Positions 40,791-52,880 of a DNA stretch of 64,000 bases are shown here, piece by piece. Each line of letters begins with the position of its first letter. Position 1 is the stretch's first letter. This stretch comes from Heliocidaris tuberculata (Eukaryota > Echinodermata > Echinoidea > Camarodonta > Echinometridae). The notes under the pieces are model-generated. The model was not told the origin of the DNA. It saw only the letters and a list, made by a program, of their open reading frames with translations, and searched no databases. Location of the stretch: assembly GCA_025618425.1 (NCBI GenBank), contig CM046833.1, forward strand, positions 9,249,429 to 9,313,428, in the 5' to 3' direction. Position numbers and translations under genes: made by a program.

Positions 40791-41200
40791 GCACACCTTA
40801 CGATCGGTCTGCGATCCGATTTCAGAAGAAAATGTAATATCATTTGACAAAGCATTTATAAACGAAAAATATTTTTGATTGAAGGTCTGAATAGTCAGAC
40901 AGATAGTAAAATCGATAATACGGCCTTTGCCGAGTTTTCTAGTCGGTGGAATGGCCAAATCGGCTCCGAGTCGTAGTGACGTCACAAAAATCGTACGACT
41001 GCCTACGATTTGAAACTAATTTTGCCCTTATTCTCTGTAGAAAGCTGACAGCTCACCAAAACCCTATATTTAGTATTCATATTACTTTTCAGATCCTAAA
41101 TAGGGTAGATTTCATGTGTTAAAATGCCAATATTTAATGCCACAGCGATTTATTTCACAAATCGGATCGCAGATCGATCGTAAGGTGTGCGGTGGCCTTA
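40791..41200. mobile_element. 410-bp MITE with long terminal inverted repeats
   Basis: The ends TAAGGCCACCGCACACCTTA and the inverse ending at 41200 continue into CGATCGGTCTGCGATCCGAT (with the inverse around 41160-41180). The style fits a Harbinger-type non-autonomous element. Confidence 0.85.
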
Positions 41201-41336
41201 AGGGGACAGAGAGGCAAGACTCCCGGGCGGCGCTTGAAGGGGACGTAAAAATCACAAAAGAGAGAAAGAAAGAGGAGAAAAGGAATACAATAATGGTCTT
41301 ATACGATACCTAGCTGAATGCAGTGTTAACTGATCA

Positions 41337-41495
41337 GGGCCCCGTTGCATAAAACTTGCCATTAACGGTAACTTTGCCATCAGTGGTAACTCCCATGGCA
41401 ACCTTGATTTTGATTGGCTGTTGAGTGATGTTACCATGGTAGTTACCATTGATAGCAGAGTTACCATTAATGGTAAGTTTTATGCAACGGGGCCC
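41337..41495. mobile_element. 159-bp palindromic MITE
   Basis: Ends GGGCCCCGTTGCATAAAACT and the inverse; subterminal TTACCATTAATGGTAA blocks. A truncated relative lies at 46812-46920. Confidence 0.88.
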
Positions 41496-41852
41496 AGAAA
41501 TGAAAATAGTGTTTTAAGGATTTAAAATGCTGGCATTTTCTGAAGCTCGATTGCTTAGCCTCCTTTCAATTCAATTTTTCTTCAAAATCTAATCATTTCG
41601 AGCCCTTATGTTTGATACAGATTTATTATAAACAGGGTTTTAAGTGTTCGAAATTTGAAAATACAAATTCTTCTTGCTCTTCAAGCTTGTCTTCAAAGGC
41701 TTAATCATGATTTCTTGAAAGAAAAAAGGTGCATAAAATGACATTTTCAAGGGTTCAACATTTGAGTGATATCCTAACGTTTCCAAATTCCTATCCAAAT
41801 TCCTTTAAATAATTTTTCGCTATTTTCATTAATTTCACTCCCAAATATCGAA

Positions 41853-44390
41853 GATGTAAACAGAACAGTGGTTTTCAATTTTAAAAATTTGAAAGAAACT
41901 TTAAAGCTCAGTAGTCGCTAGTGAGTCCAGCGTTCCCTTGCTTTTTTCACATGGGTCAAATGCATGAGAACTCTGGGTACAAAATTGAAAAGGAAATCTA
42001 CCGCTCGTTCGTTTTACTTCTTCGCATTTACAAGTTGTTTATGAAACTTTGGCTACTAGTGACAGGTCAAGTGCATTATAAAATCATTTCTATTTACTGC
42101 CATATTGCTGATTTCAAAGCGGAAATAAGTTTGGGTTGTATTTTAGTCTATACGTTTTGTAGGCAAAGGCTTTGAGATAAGCCACCGCTTACAAAAACCG
42201 CAATTGCCCATTTTCTGGCCATGGGCAGAATGTTGCAGGAGAGAAAGAATTCCATAAGTCACCTCTGAACCTTAATCTCAGTAGTCTCTAGTTATGGTTT
42301 GGTCAGTTTGTAGGTCTTAGGAAGTAACATGCTCTTGGTCTCAGGCATCATTATATCAGGATCCTTGCACCCAGCATCATGGACAGCTCCATTCTTAGGA
42401 ATCTTTAGAGTTTCCACCCTCTTTGTCTGGTCCACTTTTAAAGGGTTTTTGAGTACCCCCCTTTTTTTTGAGGGAGGGGGGGGGGGGGCTTGCGGACTTG
42501 TTAAATTACTTTTCTTGCCTCTTCCTCCTTTTGGTTTTTTGTATAATCGACTGGATGATACATAAGAAGGGGAAGGATCTTAATCACTGATTAATGATCG
42601 TATTGATATAATTTATGTGAAGGTTTCCCTTTCCCACTTAGACTGCCTCAAAGTTGGGATAATAAGATGATTTGTGTGAAAGCAGAAAAATAAGGGGGGG
42701 GGGGAGGGATGGTGAAAGTTTCGAGCATGCTCCAAAGATCTCACCCCGACAATTTCTGTAGCCCGACCCCAAGCCGAAGAGAGACCGACAACCCCGATAA
42801 CAGACCGACATAAAACTGACGGCAAACCGACCCCCGCCGACATTACCCCAAATGGCATAGTTTCTGTCGGTTTGAGGTCGGTCTTTTGGTGTGACTGCAG
42901 TGCACACCCATGACTATGTCCATCTTGCGTGGTTCTGAACGTAACCAGCTCGACTTGCCATGACCACTAGATGTCGCTATATCACTTTCTTTCAAAGAGA
43001 GCCGAAGAAAAACCAAACGAATAAAACAAAAGCATTTTCCAATGTTACTTTCACCACATGTCTCTTTAAAAGGGCCCATGCCAAGCAAATGCATGTTCAC
43101 TTTTGTTGATTTATGATGTAAACAGAACAGTGGTTTTCAATTTTAAAAATTTGAAAGAAACTTTAAAGCTCAGTAGTCGCTAGTGAGTCCAGCGTTCCCT
43201 TGCTTTTTTCACATGGGTCAAATGCATGAGAACTCTGGGTACAAAATTGAAAAGGAAATCTACCGCTCGTTCGTTTTACTTCTTCGCATTTACAAGTTGT
43301 TAATGAAACTTTGGCTACTAGTGACAGGTCAAGTGCATCACAAAATCATTTCTATTTACTGCCATATTGCTGATTTCAAAGCGGAAATAAGTTTGGGTTG
43401 TATTTTAGTCTATACGTTTTGTAGGCAAAGGCTTTGAGATAAGCCACCGCTTACAAAAACCGCAATTGCCCAATTTCTGGCCATGGGCAGAATGTTGCAG
43501 GAGAGAAAGAAAGAGATCCCGGAAATTCCATAAGTCACCTCTGAACCTTAATCTCAGTAGTCTCTAGTTATGGTTTGGTCAGTTTGTAGGTCTTAGGAAG
43601 TAACATGCTCTTGGTCTCAGGCATCATTATATCAGGATCCTTGCACCCAGCATCATGGACAGCTCCATTCTTAGGAATCTTTAGAGTTTCCACCCTCTTT
43701 GTCTGGTCCACTTTTAAAGGGTTTTTGAGTACCCCCCTTTTTTTTGAGGGAGGGGGGGGGGGGGCTTGCGGACTTGTTAAATTACTTTTCTTGCCTCTTC
43801 CTCCTTTTGGTTTTTTGTATAATCGACTGGATGATACATAAGAAGGGGAAGGATCTTAATCACTGATTAATGATCGTATTGATATAATTTATGTGAAGGT
43901 TTCCCTTTCCCACTTAGACTGCCTCAAAGTTGGGATAATAAGATGATTTGTGTGAAAGCAGAAAAATAAGGGGGGGGGGGAGGGATGGTGAAAGTTTCGA
44001 GCATGCTCCAAAGATCTCACCCCGACAATTTCTGTAGCCCGACCCCAAGCCGAAGAGAGACCGACAACCCCGATAACAGACCGACATAAAACTGACGGCA
44101 AACCGACCCCCGCCGACATTACCCCAAATGGCATAGTTTCTGTCGGTTTGAGGTCGGTCTTTTGGTGTGACTGCAGTGCACACCCATGACTATGTCCATC
44201 TTGCGTGGTTCTGAACGTAACCAGCTCGACTTGCCATGACCACTAGATGTCGCTATATCACTTTCTTTCAAAGAGAGCCGAAGAAAAACCAAACGAATAA
44301 AACAAAAGCATTTTCCAATGTTACTTTCACCACATGTCTCTTTAAAAGGGCCCATGCCAAGCAAATGCATGTTCACTTTTGTTGATTTAT
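41853..44390. repeat. 1.26-kb near-identical tandem duplication
   Basis: Unit 1 (41853-43114) and unit 2 (43115-44390) begin GATGTAAACAGAACAGTGGT and end GTTCACTTTTGTTGATTTAT. They differ by a few substitutions and a 14-base insertion in unit 2 near 43508-43521. Duplicate open frames inside each unit are non-coding by every sign available. Confidence 0.95.
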
Positions 44391-45241
44391 GATACCCTGA
44401 TCATCATTTATGTGGCAAAAAAAATATCTAGATATATGACATATATTTTATAATAAAAAAAATCAGTATTTTTTCTTCAGATTACCGGGATCCGCCCACA
44501 ACCCCCCCCCCCCCCCCCCCCCCCCGCAAAGCCATTTTTTACACGTTGCTGTCGTCAAACTGTAGTTAAAGTCAACCACCTTACGGTCATTTACTGCACT
44601 GCACCGATCCGAGCGAGCTTAGCTAGCGCTACAGCTGTAATTTTGTTGATTTGTTGACACTAGCGCGACGATCGATATCGCGATATCAATAGCATATATA
44701 TAGCGCGTAAAAACATACAGCCAAATCGAGTCGTACCGTCTGCGCTACATGTCTACATGTTTAGAGATCCAGTTTGATCCGGATTAGCCGTGCGTAACTA
44801 GTCCCCTCGTCGTGCGTTAGTACTTTTTTTTTGCACGGTCACGTGTTGTTATTTGACCAATCAGGATGGCTACTTTCTAACAGTCAGATCCAACTACGAA
44901 TAACCTGTTTTATAAAACTGTTTATAAAATGGGTTCAAGAATGTAGCCAATCAGATGCGCTGAAATAAGTTACGTGTGCGCTTTTTATTTTTCGCTAACA
45001 TGCACGGGAGTGCAAAAAGCGCGCGGCAAAAAGTGATAATGCACGGTTGAGATGCGCGTATCCACGTTCCGGTAAAACAATTCTCTCAAAGAATCACTGA
45101 ATGAAAGAATTTTTTTTTTTAAATACGTTGTCCATTCCTTTTCTGACAATCTTGGATGTTCCCTATAAAATGACAATAAGAGCAAATCATACCAAAATTA
45201 TGCCTTATTCCCTTTTTATCACATATCGTTTATAATGACAG
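44391..45241. other. No gene seen
   Basis: Contains a long C-run at 44503-44525 and AT-rich DNA up to the DUF6589 fragment. Confidence 0.6.
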
Positions 45242-45563
45242 ATCCCGGTTACTGCCTTGTTGGTGACAATGTCCAATGGCTCCGGAAAGCAACCCATGTA
45301 ACCAGTCAGAAGCAAAACAAAATGCAACTCTTCCACAATTGCATCGCAGTAAAGAACTTGAGGACGATACAACAGTCAGGGCTATTGATCTGCCCATCAA
45401 GACGTTCTTGCCCAGCCAAAAGGATTATACGGAACTCCGGATGAGGATGCGAGTCTTGGTGGAAAGAATTCTCCAAGCCAACCTAGATGCGTTCGCAGAC
45501 GAGAGTCCTTTGCAACATATCCCTCATAAGTATTCAAAGGAGTGTGCTCAGAAGAGCGAATTC
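45242..45563 (+). pseudogene. DUF6589-like transposon exon, frameshifted
   Basis: After a gacag acceptor the first frame reads GYCLVGDNVQWLRKATHVTS and MQLFHNCIAVKNL, matching the GDN ... H-F-x-x-A-V-K region of DUF6589 proteins. Between about 45340 and 45360 the frame shifts, and the next frame continues LPIKTFLPSQKDYTELRMRM and HIPHKYSKECAQKSE, the conserved P-x-x-Y and H-I-P-H-x-Y-S motifs. A GTGAGT donor follows at 45564. DUF6589 genes are found in repeated transposon-like loci in animals and fungi. Only one exon is present and it is broken. Confidence 0.65.
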
Positions 45564-45579
45564 GTGAGTTTCCAATTAC

Positions 45580-45581
<2 letters not shown>

Positions 45582-45639
<58 letters not shown>
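45582..45639. repeat. (TA)n microsatellite
   Basis: About 58 bases of TA directly downstream of the DUF6589 exon. Confidence 0.97.
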
Positions 45640-45641
<2 letters not shown>

Positions 45642-45885
45642 TAGGGCGTACAAATTTGAGACGCGATGAAATGTTTCATATATATAGGAAGGCCATGGCA
45701 AGGACTTTGATGCGCACACTGACACGCGCATTATACTTTTTGACTGCGCTTAATGTGATGTCATAAAGGAAAGCAAGTGGCGGCCTCCTTCATGTCCTTG
45801 ACTGTGCAGCGATTCTTTGCATTTTGATGGGGTTGGTAACCATTTTTGGACTTTATATTCAATATTGTTGACCCGTTTTATAAAA

Positions 45886-46050
45886 CAAATAATTCATGTT
45901 TTCTGGCTCGAGCATTAGTGATATGCACTGCACTCAGTTAAGTCACAATGAGACGGATAATGAACTCGACAAGTCTCGTTCATTATCCCATTGTGACTTA
46001 ACATTCGTGCAGTGCATATTCACTAATGCACTCGGAAACATGCATTATTT
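45886..46050. mobile_element. Palindromic MITE, about 165 bp
   Basis: Arms AATAATTCATGTTTTCTGGC ... GAGCATTAGTGATATGCACT and the inverse AGTGCATATTCACTAATGC ... ATGCATTATTTGT meet at a centre around 45970. Confidence 0.85.
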
Positions 46051-48029
46051 GTATATTAAATCAAATTTCGAGCCATTCACCATTTCTCAAAGTACATATC
46101 TAGTAGACTGTTAACATTTATGTTAACATGCTTTATAACACCTACACTCTTAAAAGAATTGGGCAAAAAAATTCGTCCGACCTGGCAATCCACTGCAAAA
46201 AAGTTATCACCAAGTCCATCTTTGGCAAGTCGATGTCAAGAAATTGTCATTCAAATTCACCACATAGACATGACTTTACAAAGGGGTGACGATTTCGAAT
46301 AACTCTTTGAACTCTTTCAGTCTTTGACAAAATCGATAGCAAAATGAAAAACAAATTCCGAAAATGAATGGCCATATACATGACTGTGCAATATCATGAA
46401 GTTGCAGGACAAAAGAAAATTTTAAAAAATTGTTCAAATTGACTGGAAACTCTATTATCTCACATTATTGTGAGCGCCCCTTCCCTATCTAAGCCAGTTG
46501 GTATGGAAATGTTTTAAAATTTTAACCTAAACATCACTATTCTGATGTCACTATGGATTTTTTTTTTGGTCTGATGATTCTTTTTGTTGGTGTTTAAGCA
46601 GATTTCTGCTCGCCAGCTTGAGGGAGGGGTGTGGGGGTGGGGGTGTTCGAATCCTCTGAACCCGAAACCCCCCCCCCCCCCCCCCGTTACAGGCCTACCA
46701 TGGACCTACTACAAACTTTTAAAAAATGAATAATTCTTTGAATGACGCTTTGAAAAAATCGATTGCAACATGGCAAAGTGTACAAAATTCGATAATGAAT
46801 CGTGAAAGACGACATTGGAAACCTTGATTTTGATTGGCTGTTGAGTGATCGATGTTACCATGGTAGTTACCATTGATGGCAAAGTTACCGTTAATGGTAA
46901 GTTTTATGCAACGGGGCCCAGCACTTCTTATTGTCAAATTTGACAAGTTTCTATTAAGATTTGAGTAGGGTGTTTTTAGAGTGAAGGGGAGAGATGATGG
47001 AAAGGGAAAATAACGTGATAAAATATCGGTCTTTCCGTCTAATTTGATACATTTTATTTCGATTTTGCCCCGTAACTTCCTAATCTGGCAAATCTATAAT
47101 TAATCAATGTCGTCTTTCACCATTCATTATCGAATTTTAATTAATTAATTAATAGTAAGTTTTGTGCAAAGGGGCCTTTGTATTATCGTCATAATTATGC
47201 ATGATTTCGAAAATGGTAATACAATGACATTTTGGTAAACTATGAATTATTTCATGCAGCAAATGGATCCTTTTCCCCATATTTTAAAGCATCTTTGATA
47301 CATCGATCTATGCTGTCTTAAAGATGGATAGCTGGGGCTGGGGCATTTGTTTCTGCACTAAGTTGTGTTGTCAATTAATTGCACAATACTTATTGTTATA
47401 TACTTTCGAAAATGAAAATGTAATGAATAATGAATCTAAATCTGAAATTTGTAACAAATGAATAATTACAGAACAAACTCATAACTGCAATCCATCCCAT
47501 GAGTAATAATTACTCATGTAATTCTTTTTTATTAGCGATAGCCAGTGTCATTTTTTGATTACTCAACATGAAAAAAAAAATCAAAACTTTTACAATGCAC
47601 ACATAAGATGGAACCCTTAGATTTAATAAATAAAACCGTTTTCTTATAGAGGTCTAACTTAGAACCACATATCACTTTATTATGACTCACTTTATTATGA
47701 TTCTACTATATAAACATTTAGCAATACATCAATAGTCACTAAAACACTGATTAAAACAACACATTATTATACTAACATGTTATAATTATGATCTTCGGCA
47801 CCGTTCAAACACGTAGGAAATTGAATGCAGTCCGAAAGTATATTCATTCTTTTTTCTCTTGCTACTGTTTGCGATTTGGAGTTACATGTTATTCCTTGAA
47901 ATGTGAGGCTATCAAATTCCTGTCAAAATGTTCTAATTTTTTTTAATAGCTTACTTAAACAGACTGGATATTTCAAATGGAAGGTCCAGACTGAACTGAT
48001 TAACTAATAATTATTTCAGTGATGCTAGG
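46051..48029. other. No gene seen
   Basis: AT-rich DNA with a C-run at 46670-46685 and the truncated MITE at 46812-46920 (end TAAGTTTTATGCAACGGGGC). No coding support. Confidence 0.6.
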
Positions 48030-48435
48030 CAGGGGCGGATCCAGGATTTCGTATAAGGGGGGGGGGCACACAAATGCAGGATTGTCAACTTTGGGAAACT
48101 GCTTGGAGGGAGACCCATATTTTTTTGGTCTCGCCAGCCTTCCAAAAGTCGCTCAGTGAGAGGGGGGGGGGGGGGGGGGGGGGGGTGGCGACCAAAAAAA
48201 AAAATTTCGCCAGCCCTCCAAAAGTCGCTCAGTGGGGGGGGGGGGGGGTTATGGGGTCCAATTCCCTCCATAATTCTCTGACAAGCACAAAAAAAAAAAG
48301 AAGGGTTTTCTGGTCGAAAGGGGGGGGGGGGCACAATCGCAAATAGGAGGGGCACAATGCATTGTTTTCCCTCAAAAGGGGGGGGGGGGAGGGACGGGCC
48401 GGGATTGCCCCCCCCCCCCCCTAAATCAGCCACTG
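48030..48435. mobile_element. hAT-type MITE, perfect 8-bp target duplication
   Basis: Starts CAGGGGCGGATCCAGG, ends CAGCCACTG, flanked by ATGCTAGG at 48022-48029 and 48436-48443. G-runs and C-runs fill the inside. Confidence 0.9.
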
Positions 48436-49082
48436 ATGCTAGGTATTCGCATCACACGCTGGAATCCAAAACGAAAATGATTGAAATACAAGTTGGTTTA
48501 CTACTGTTTTCTAGGTAGAGATAGATATTATTATATATGCGATATAAGAATGTTTTGATGCATGACTTTTCGAGCTCGCTTTATAAACAAATTACGTATT
48601 TTAAATTGATGTCCTTGATTGCACATCTCGTGCATGTGGGTTGATATGACATTGTATTTCATATAATAGCCTACATAGGCCTGAGATTATGTTATTCAAA
48701 TGTATCATTATAAAAAAAAAAGAACTAGACTGGGCAATCATGCATAAAATGCCAATAAAAGAGAAAAAAAGAAGAAGACAGATACATGGCCATGGAAAGC
48801 AAACAAATTATAGACATAACATACTTTCTATCGAAGAGAAAGCATTGAAAAATATTGTAAACACAAAAAGCTGGAAATAGTAATAGGAAAATAGTAACGA
48901 TTTAAAGGAGTAAACTTTACAAAAGACGGAACAAGAAGGACAAAGTGACAGGTGGGGGTTAGGACGGGAGGGTGGGAAAGGGACAAGATCTTGAAGGTTT
49001 CATTTCGTCTATAGATTTTGCTACACAGGTAAACAACAATCGTCATCAGGATCACTGAGGGATCAATGTTCATAAAAAGCAA

Positions 49083-50985
49083 TTAGTGATTTTTTTTCAA
49101 TTTACGTTTGAGAGTACTTAAACTTATACTGTCTCGTATATTTAAAGGGAGGGAATTCCAAAATTTAGGAGCAGTAAATGAAAAAGTATTCTGGGTTAAT
49201 GCTGTACGAGTTCTTGGCAAGTGATACAGATTGATTTGTCTAGTGGGATAATGATGGATTTCGTTATTTACTGTAAATATATTATTGAAGACAGTGGGCA
49301 ATTCATGGTTATGATACTGAAACATAAGTACAGCAAGATTGAGGCGGTAAATATCATAAATTTTTAGTACATTATTAGAGTGAAACAGACCATCTGTGTG
49401 GTGGCGATAATTAACATTACTTATAATTCGCATAGCCCTTTTCTGTAATAAAAAAAAACTCTGTCTAACAGGCATGCCGCACTGTTTCCCCATGCTAATA
49501 TTCCATAATTAAGATATGGTAAAACCAGTGTGGAGTATAGTGATAAAAGAATATTTGGCGGAAAAGACCATTTGAGTTTATTAATCATACCAATGTTTCT
49601 GGATATCAACTTACATACATTATCAATAATTATGATACTTCCATGAAAGTTTATTATCTATTATAGTGCCTAGAAATTTTGTTTCAATCAACTTCTGTAT
49701 TTGTGTATTATCTGTTAAAATCGGATGAGGTAGTTCGTTAAAAGTATTACTAAATAACATGTAATTTGTTTTTTCTAGATTTAGTGATAACTTATTAGCC
49801 TTAATTCATATTGCAACTGAATCCACTTCTGAATTAATCACATTACATAAAGTTTCTAGGCTTTTATGCGAAAAAAATAGATTAGTGTCATCTGCATGCA
49901 TAATAAAAGTCAATGAATTTGATGATCTATTGAAGTCATTTATATACAAAATAAAAAGTAAAGGGCCTAGAATAGAACCCTGTGGAACACCACAATTAAT
50001 ATTTCTTAAATGCGACATGCAATTTTCAATACAGACATATTGCTGTCGTTCGTAATAAATAAATCGTAATAAATAATTTCGAAACCAAATTGAATCTGAA
50101 ACAATGCCCCTTATGCCATAATGTGAAAGTTTGCTTAAGAGAATTTCATGATCTATTGTGTCGAATGCCATAGAGAAGTCTAAGAACATTCCTATTGTGT
50201 GGGTACCATTATCAGTAGAACTTGTAATATTATCAATTAGAGACAGGAGAGCATGTGTTGTATTATGGTGTTTTCTAAATCCGAACTGAGATTCATGTAA
50301 AATATCATTATTATTCAAAAAAGCCATTGTACGAGTTAAAAAACTACTTTTTCAAGTATTTTGGAAAAGGTGGTTAACAAAGATATTGGCCTGTAGTTTG
50401 AAAGCGATAAGGGGTTACCCTTTTTAAAAATAGGGATTATTTTGGCTAATTTCATTTTGTTTGGAAAAACACCTGTGTTCACTGGCAGAGATAGATTACA
50501 TATATAAGTGAATGGTTCAACAATACTTGCTATAATTTTTTTAATTATAAAATTATCCAGACCATCATGTCCACAACTGCGTTTACTTATAAAATTGTTA
50601 ACAATATCAAGGACTTCACCTTCATTTACAGGAGTAAAAAACATAGAATTAGGGTTAGGGTTTTGTAAGTAATCACAAAATTTTCTATCACAGTTTGGTA
50701 TCTTACTTGCTAAATTTGGACCTATTTCAACAAAATGATCATTGAAGTGATCAGCAATATCTTGTAACTCATTAATAGGTCTTTCATCAGTTTGTAACTT
50801 AGAAATAGTACTTTTCTTTTTTTGTTTATTCAGAACTTCATTGATTAATTTCCATGTGTTTTTAGCATCTCTGTTAACTCCCATTTCATGAGATTTCCAT
50901 TTGAGAGCATAGGACAAAGGGTATGTGCAGTTCCTGTAGTCGCTGGAATACATAATTTTTCCAAGTAGTAATCTCACACAATGGC
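49083..50985 (-). mobile_element. 5'-truncated, dead non-LTR retrotransposon (CR1-like)
   Basis: Read on the minus strand from about 50977 it encodes a reverse transcriptase: KIIPIFKKGNPLSLSNYRPI, SQFGFRKHHNTTHALLSLID, DFSMAFDTIDHEILLSKL, GVPQGSILGPLLFILYINDF, then the C-terminal region PFWNSLP-like PKFWNSLPLNIRDSIS ending at 49083. The catalytic box reads MHADD rather than YADD. There is a frame break near 50335, a TGA in place of an expected Trp codon near 49807, and another slip at an A-run near 49447-49455. The endonuclease domain is absent. Confidence 0.92.
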
Positions 50986-51674
50986 ATTAAATGTGTACCA
51001 GAGGAGAGGTGAGCCATGGATCCAGTCTCCTAATGATTAACTCTTTGCCCTGTGCATTATGAAACCCATGGCTGCTGGATTATTTCAAAGGGTGATTCTT
51101 TTGTACGTGATTTCTGTCGACGATCGTCGACAGAAGCGAGAACCCGGAAGTGACAGTGGTCGACAGTAGCGGGCTATGAGTTAATGGCTCATCTCTCCCC
51201 AGGTCGGCCTTTTTGACATGTGATTTGACTCCCTTCAAAGCAGTTGTATCAAATTCAATCAAAATCCTTCCAATAAATCTACAATGCATAGGCTACACTT
51301 TGCCCACAACAAAAGTAACTGTTCCTATGTAAATGATTGAAAGGGTCGAACCTCTATCTCTGAAATCCACTTTTTTGAACAATTTAGAGTTCTTCCTTCA
51401 CCTCATGTCTGTAGAGCTGTTATGAAACTTTTTGCCTTAACTGAAAAGAAAGATATGTGACACACTACCAACAGAGGGCGTTTGAACTTTCTTTCTTTCT
51501 TGAATGCAAGTGGTAGTTCTAGATGGTGGATCAACTCTCCTTGTGGCTCAACCCACCTGGATCTCCCCTACTGCTCTCTACCATCTCTGAAACATTTATT
51601 CGGAAATAGAGAAGCAGTATTCCAGACTTCATATAGGGAGAAAGATCGAAAAAATTAGATTCGGGAATGCTGCA
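50986..51674. other. No intact gene seen
   Basis: Unique-looking sequence with a short inverted motif at 51106-51135 (TTCTGTCGACGATCGTCGACAG). Part of the Tc1 element body may begin here, but it is too decayed to read. Confidence 0.5.
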
Positions 51675-52005
51675 GACCTACAAGAAACACTTGAACAGGA
51701 GTGGAAAGTCATCCCAGCTGAATACTTGAAGAAACAGGTTGACAGTATGCCAAAACGCGTTAATGCCTTAATCAAGGCAAGAGGTGGACCAATCAAATAT
51801 TGCCTGTAAAAAGATTTATTATTATTACTAAAATGCATTTTGTTTATTGATTTTAAGTGAAATAAGTCATGTCAAATATTTTTTGGTTTTGAAATGTTGA
51901 TTTCATTGTCATTATACAAAGTTTTTGGTTGTATTTCTAGAGAAAAAAGTCAAACACTTCCTTTTACAGGAGGTGGCTAATTAATATTGGCCAGTAGTGT
52001 ATACT
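51675..52005 (+). pseudogene. Tc1-type transposase C-terminus and 3' end
   Basis: The frame 51675-51809 reads DLQETLEQEWKVIPAEYL, KKQVDSMPKRVNALIKARGG and PIKYCL, then taa. This is the standard Tc1 transposase C-terminus (x-E-W-x-x-I-P ... L-x-x-S-M-x-x-R ... G-G). Downstream, CACTTCCTTTTACAGGAGGT and TTAATATTGGCCAGTAGTGT resemble a terminal repeat. The catalytic core is missing or unreadable. Confidence 0.82.
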
Positions 52006-52263
52006 GTACAAACGTAAAAAGTACACTAAAAAAATACCCGAAGGTTATTTCGGAAAAGCGGATTTAATGTGATGTGTTTTTATTTGACTTTTTTTATTCA
52101 TAGACTAATTCAAAAATTTGGCTGTTGTTTCGGTTTCGTGTTTATTTTGCCTTGTATCCTTTACACGAATGTTAAGTACTTTGAATCTGCTCGTCATCGC
52201 TTTCCAATCTAGCTTTCCTCTCTGTCTCTAATATCTCTTCCTATCTATTGAATGTTGAAAACA

Positions 52264-52400
52264 GGGGAGCGTTTCATCAAGTGCTTATCAGTGATTTCTA
52301 CCGACAAATTTGCTCTCAGCCAATCAGATGCAAGGATTTCAGTAGCTCATAACAGTTGTCGGTAAAAATCACTGACAAAACACTTGATGAAACGCTCCCC
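52264..52400. mobile_element. 137-bp MITE
   Basis: Ends GGGGAGCGTTTCATCAAGTG and the inverse CACTTGATGAAACGCTCCCC; inner arms also pair imperfectly. Confidence 0.88.
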
Positions 52401-52683
52401 TGATGATGCGCTTTTACCAATATGTATGAAAATATGACTGAAATGTTGTTAGGGCTGTGATGGTGAATAAGTACTGTTCTGCTTGTAAAAACAAACAAGA
52501 ACATAATATTGATAGTACATTTCTTTATCAAGGTGCGATATACCTAACCAAGGTATTAATAACCTGATTAAAAAAAAAAAATCAATGACAAGTGACATTT
52601 TTCATTTTGTCTGACACTCTTTAAAAAAGAAAGGTATTTTATGCTCAGCTCAAACATCTTCCATTTTATATGCTTTGTTACCA

Positions 52684-52880
52684 CTAGCGTACACAATGGG
52701 GGGGGGGGGGGGGGAAGGGGCAGATTGCCCCCTGACAACTTTTGACCCAAAGAAAAAGATTTTGAAAATATACATTGTGCCCCCCTTTTTTTAGAACATT
52801 TTTATTCATTTTTTTCCTTGTCAGAGATATTATGGAGGAAAACTGGACCCCATGAAATCTGGTAACCCCGCCCCCCCCCC
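52684..52880. mobile_element. hAT-like G-rich remnant
   Basis: CACTAGCGTACACAATGGGG start and the shared interior (GCCCCCTGACAACTTTTGAC, TATTATGGAGGAAAAC) mark the same family as 2753-2996. Confidence 0.65.

Noticed and set aside
41921..44376. Paired identical frames of 78-89 codons
   Set aside because: They repeat only because the 1.26-kb segment is duplicated; no coding signature.
48011..48433. Pro/Gly-rich 140-codon frame
   Set aside because: Translation of G- and C-runs in a hAT MITE.
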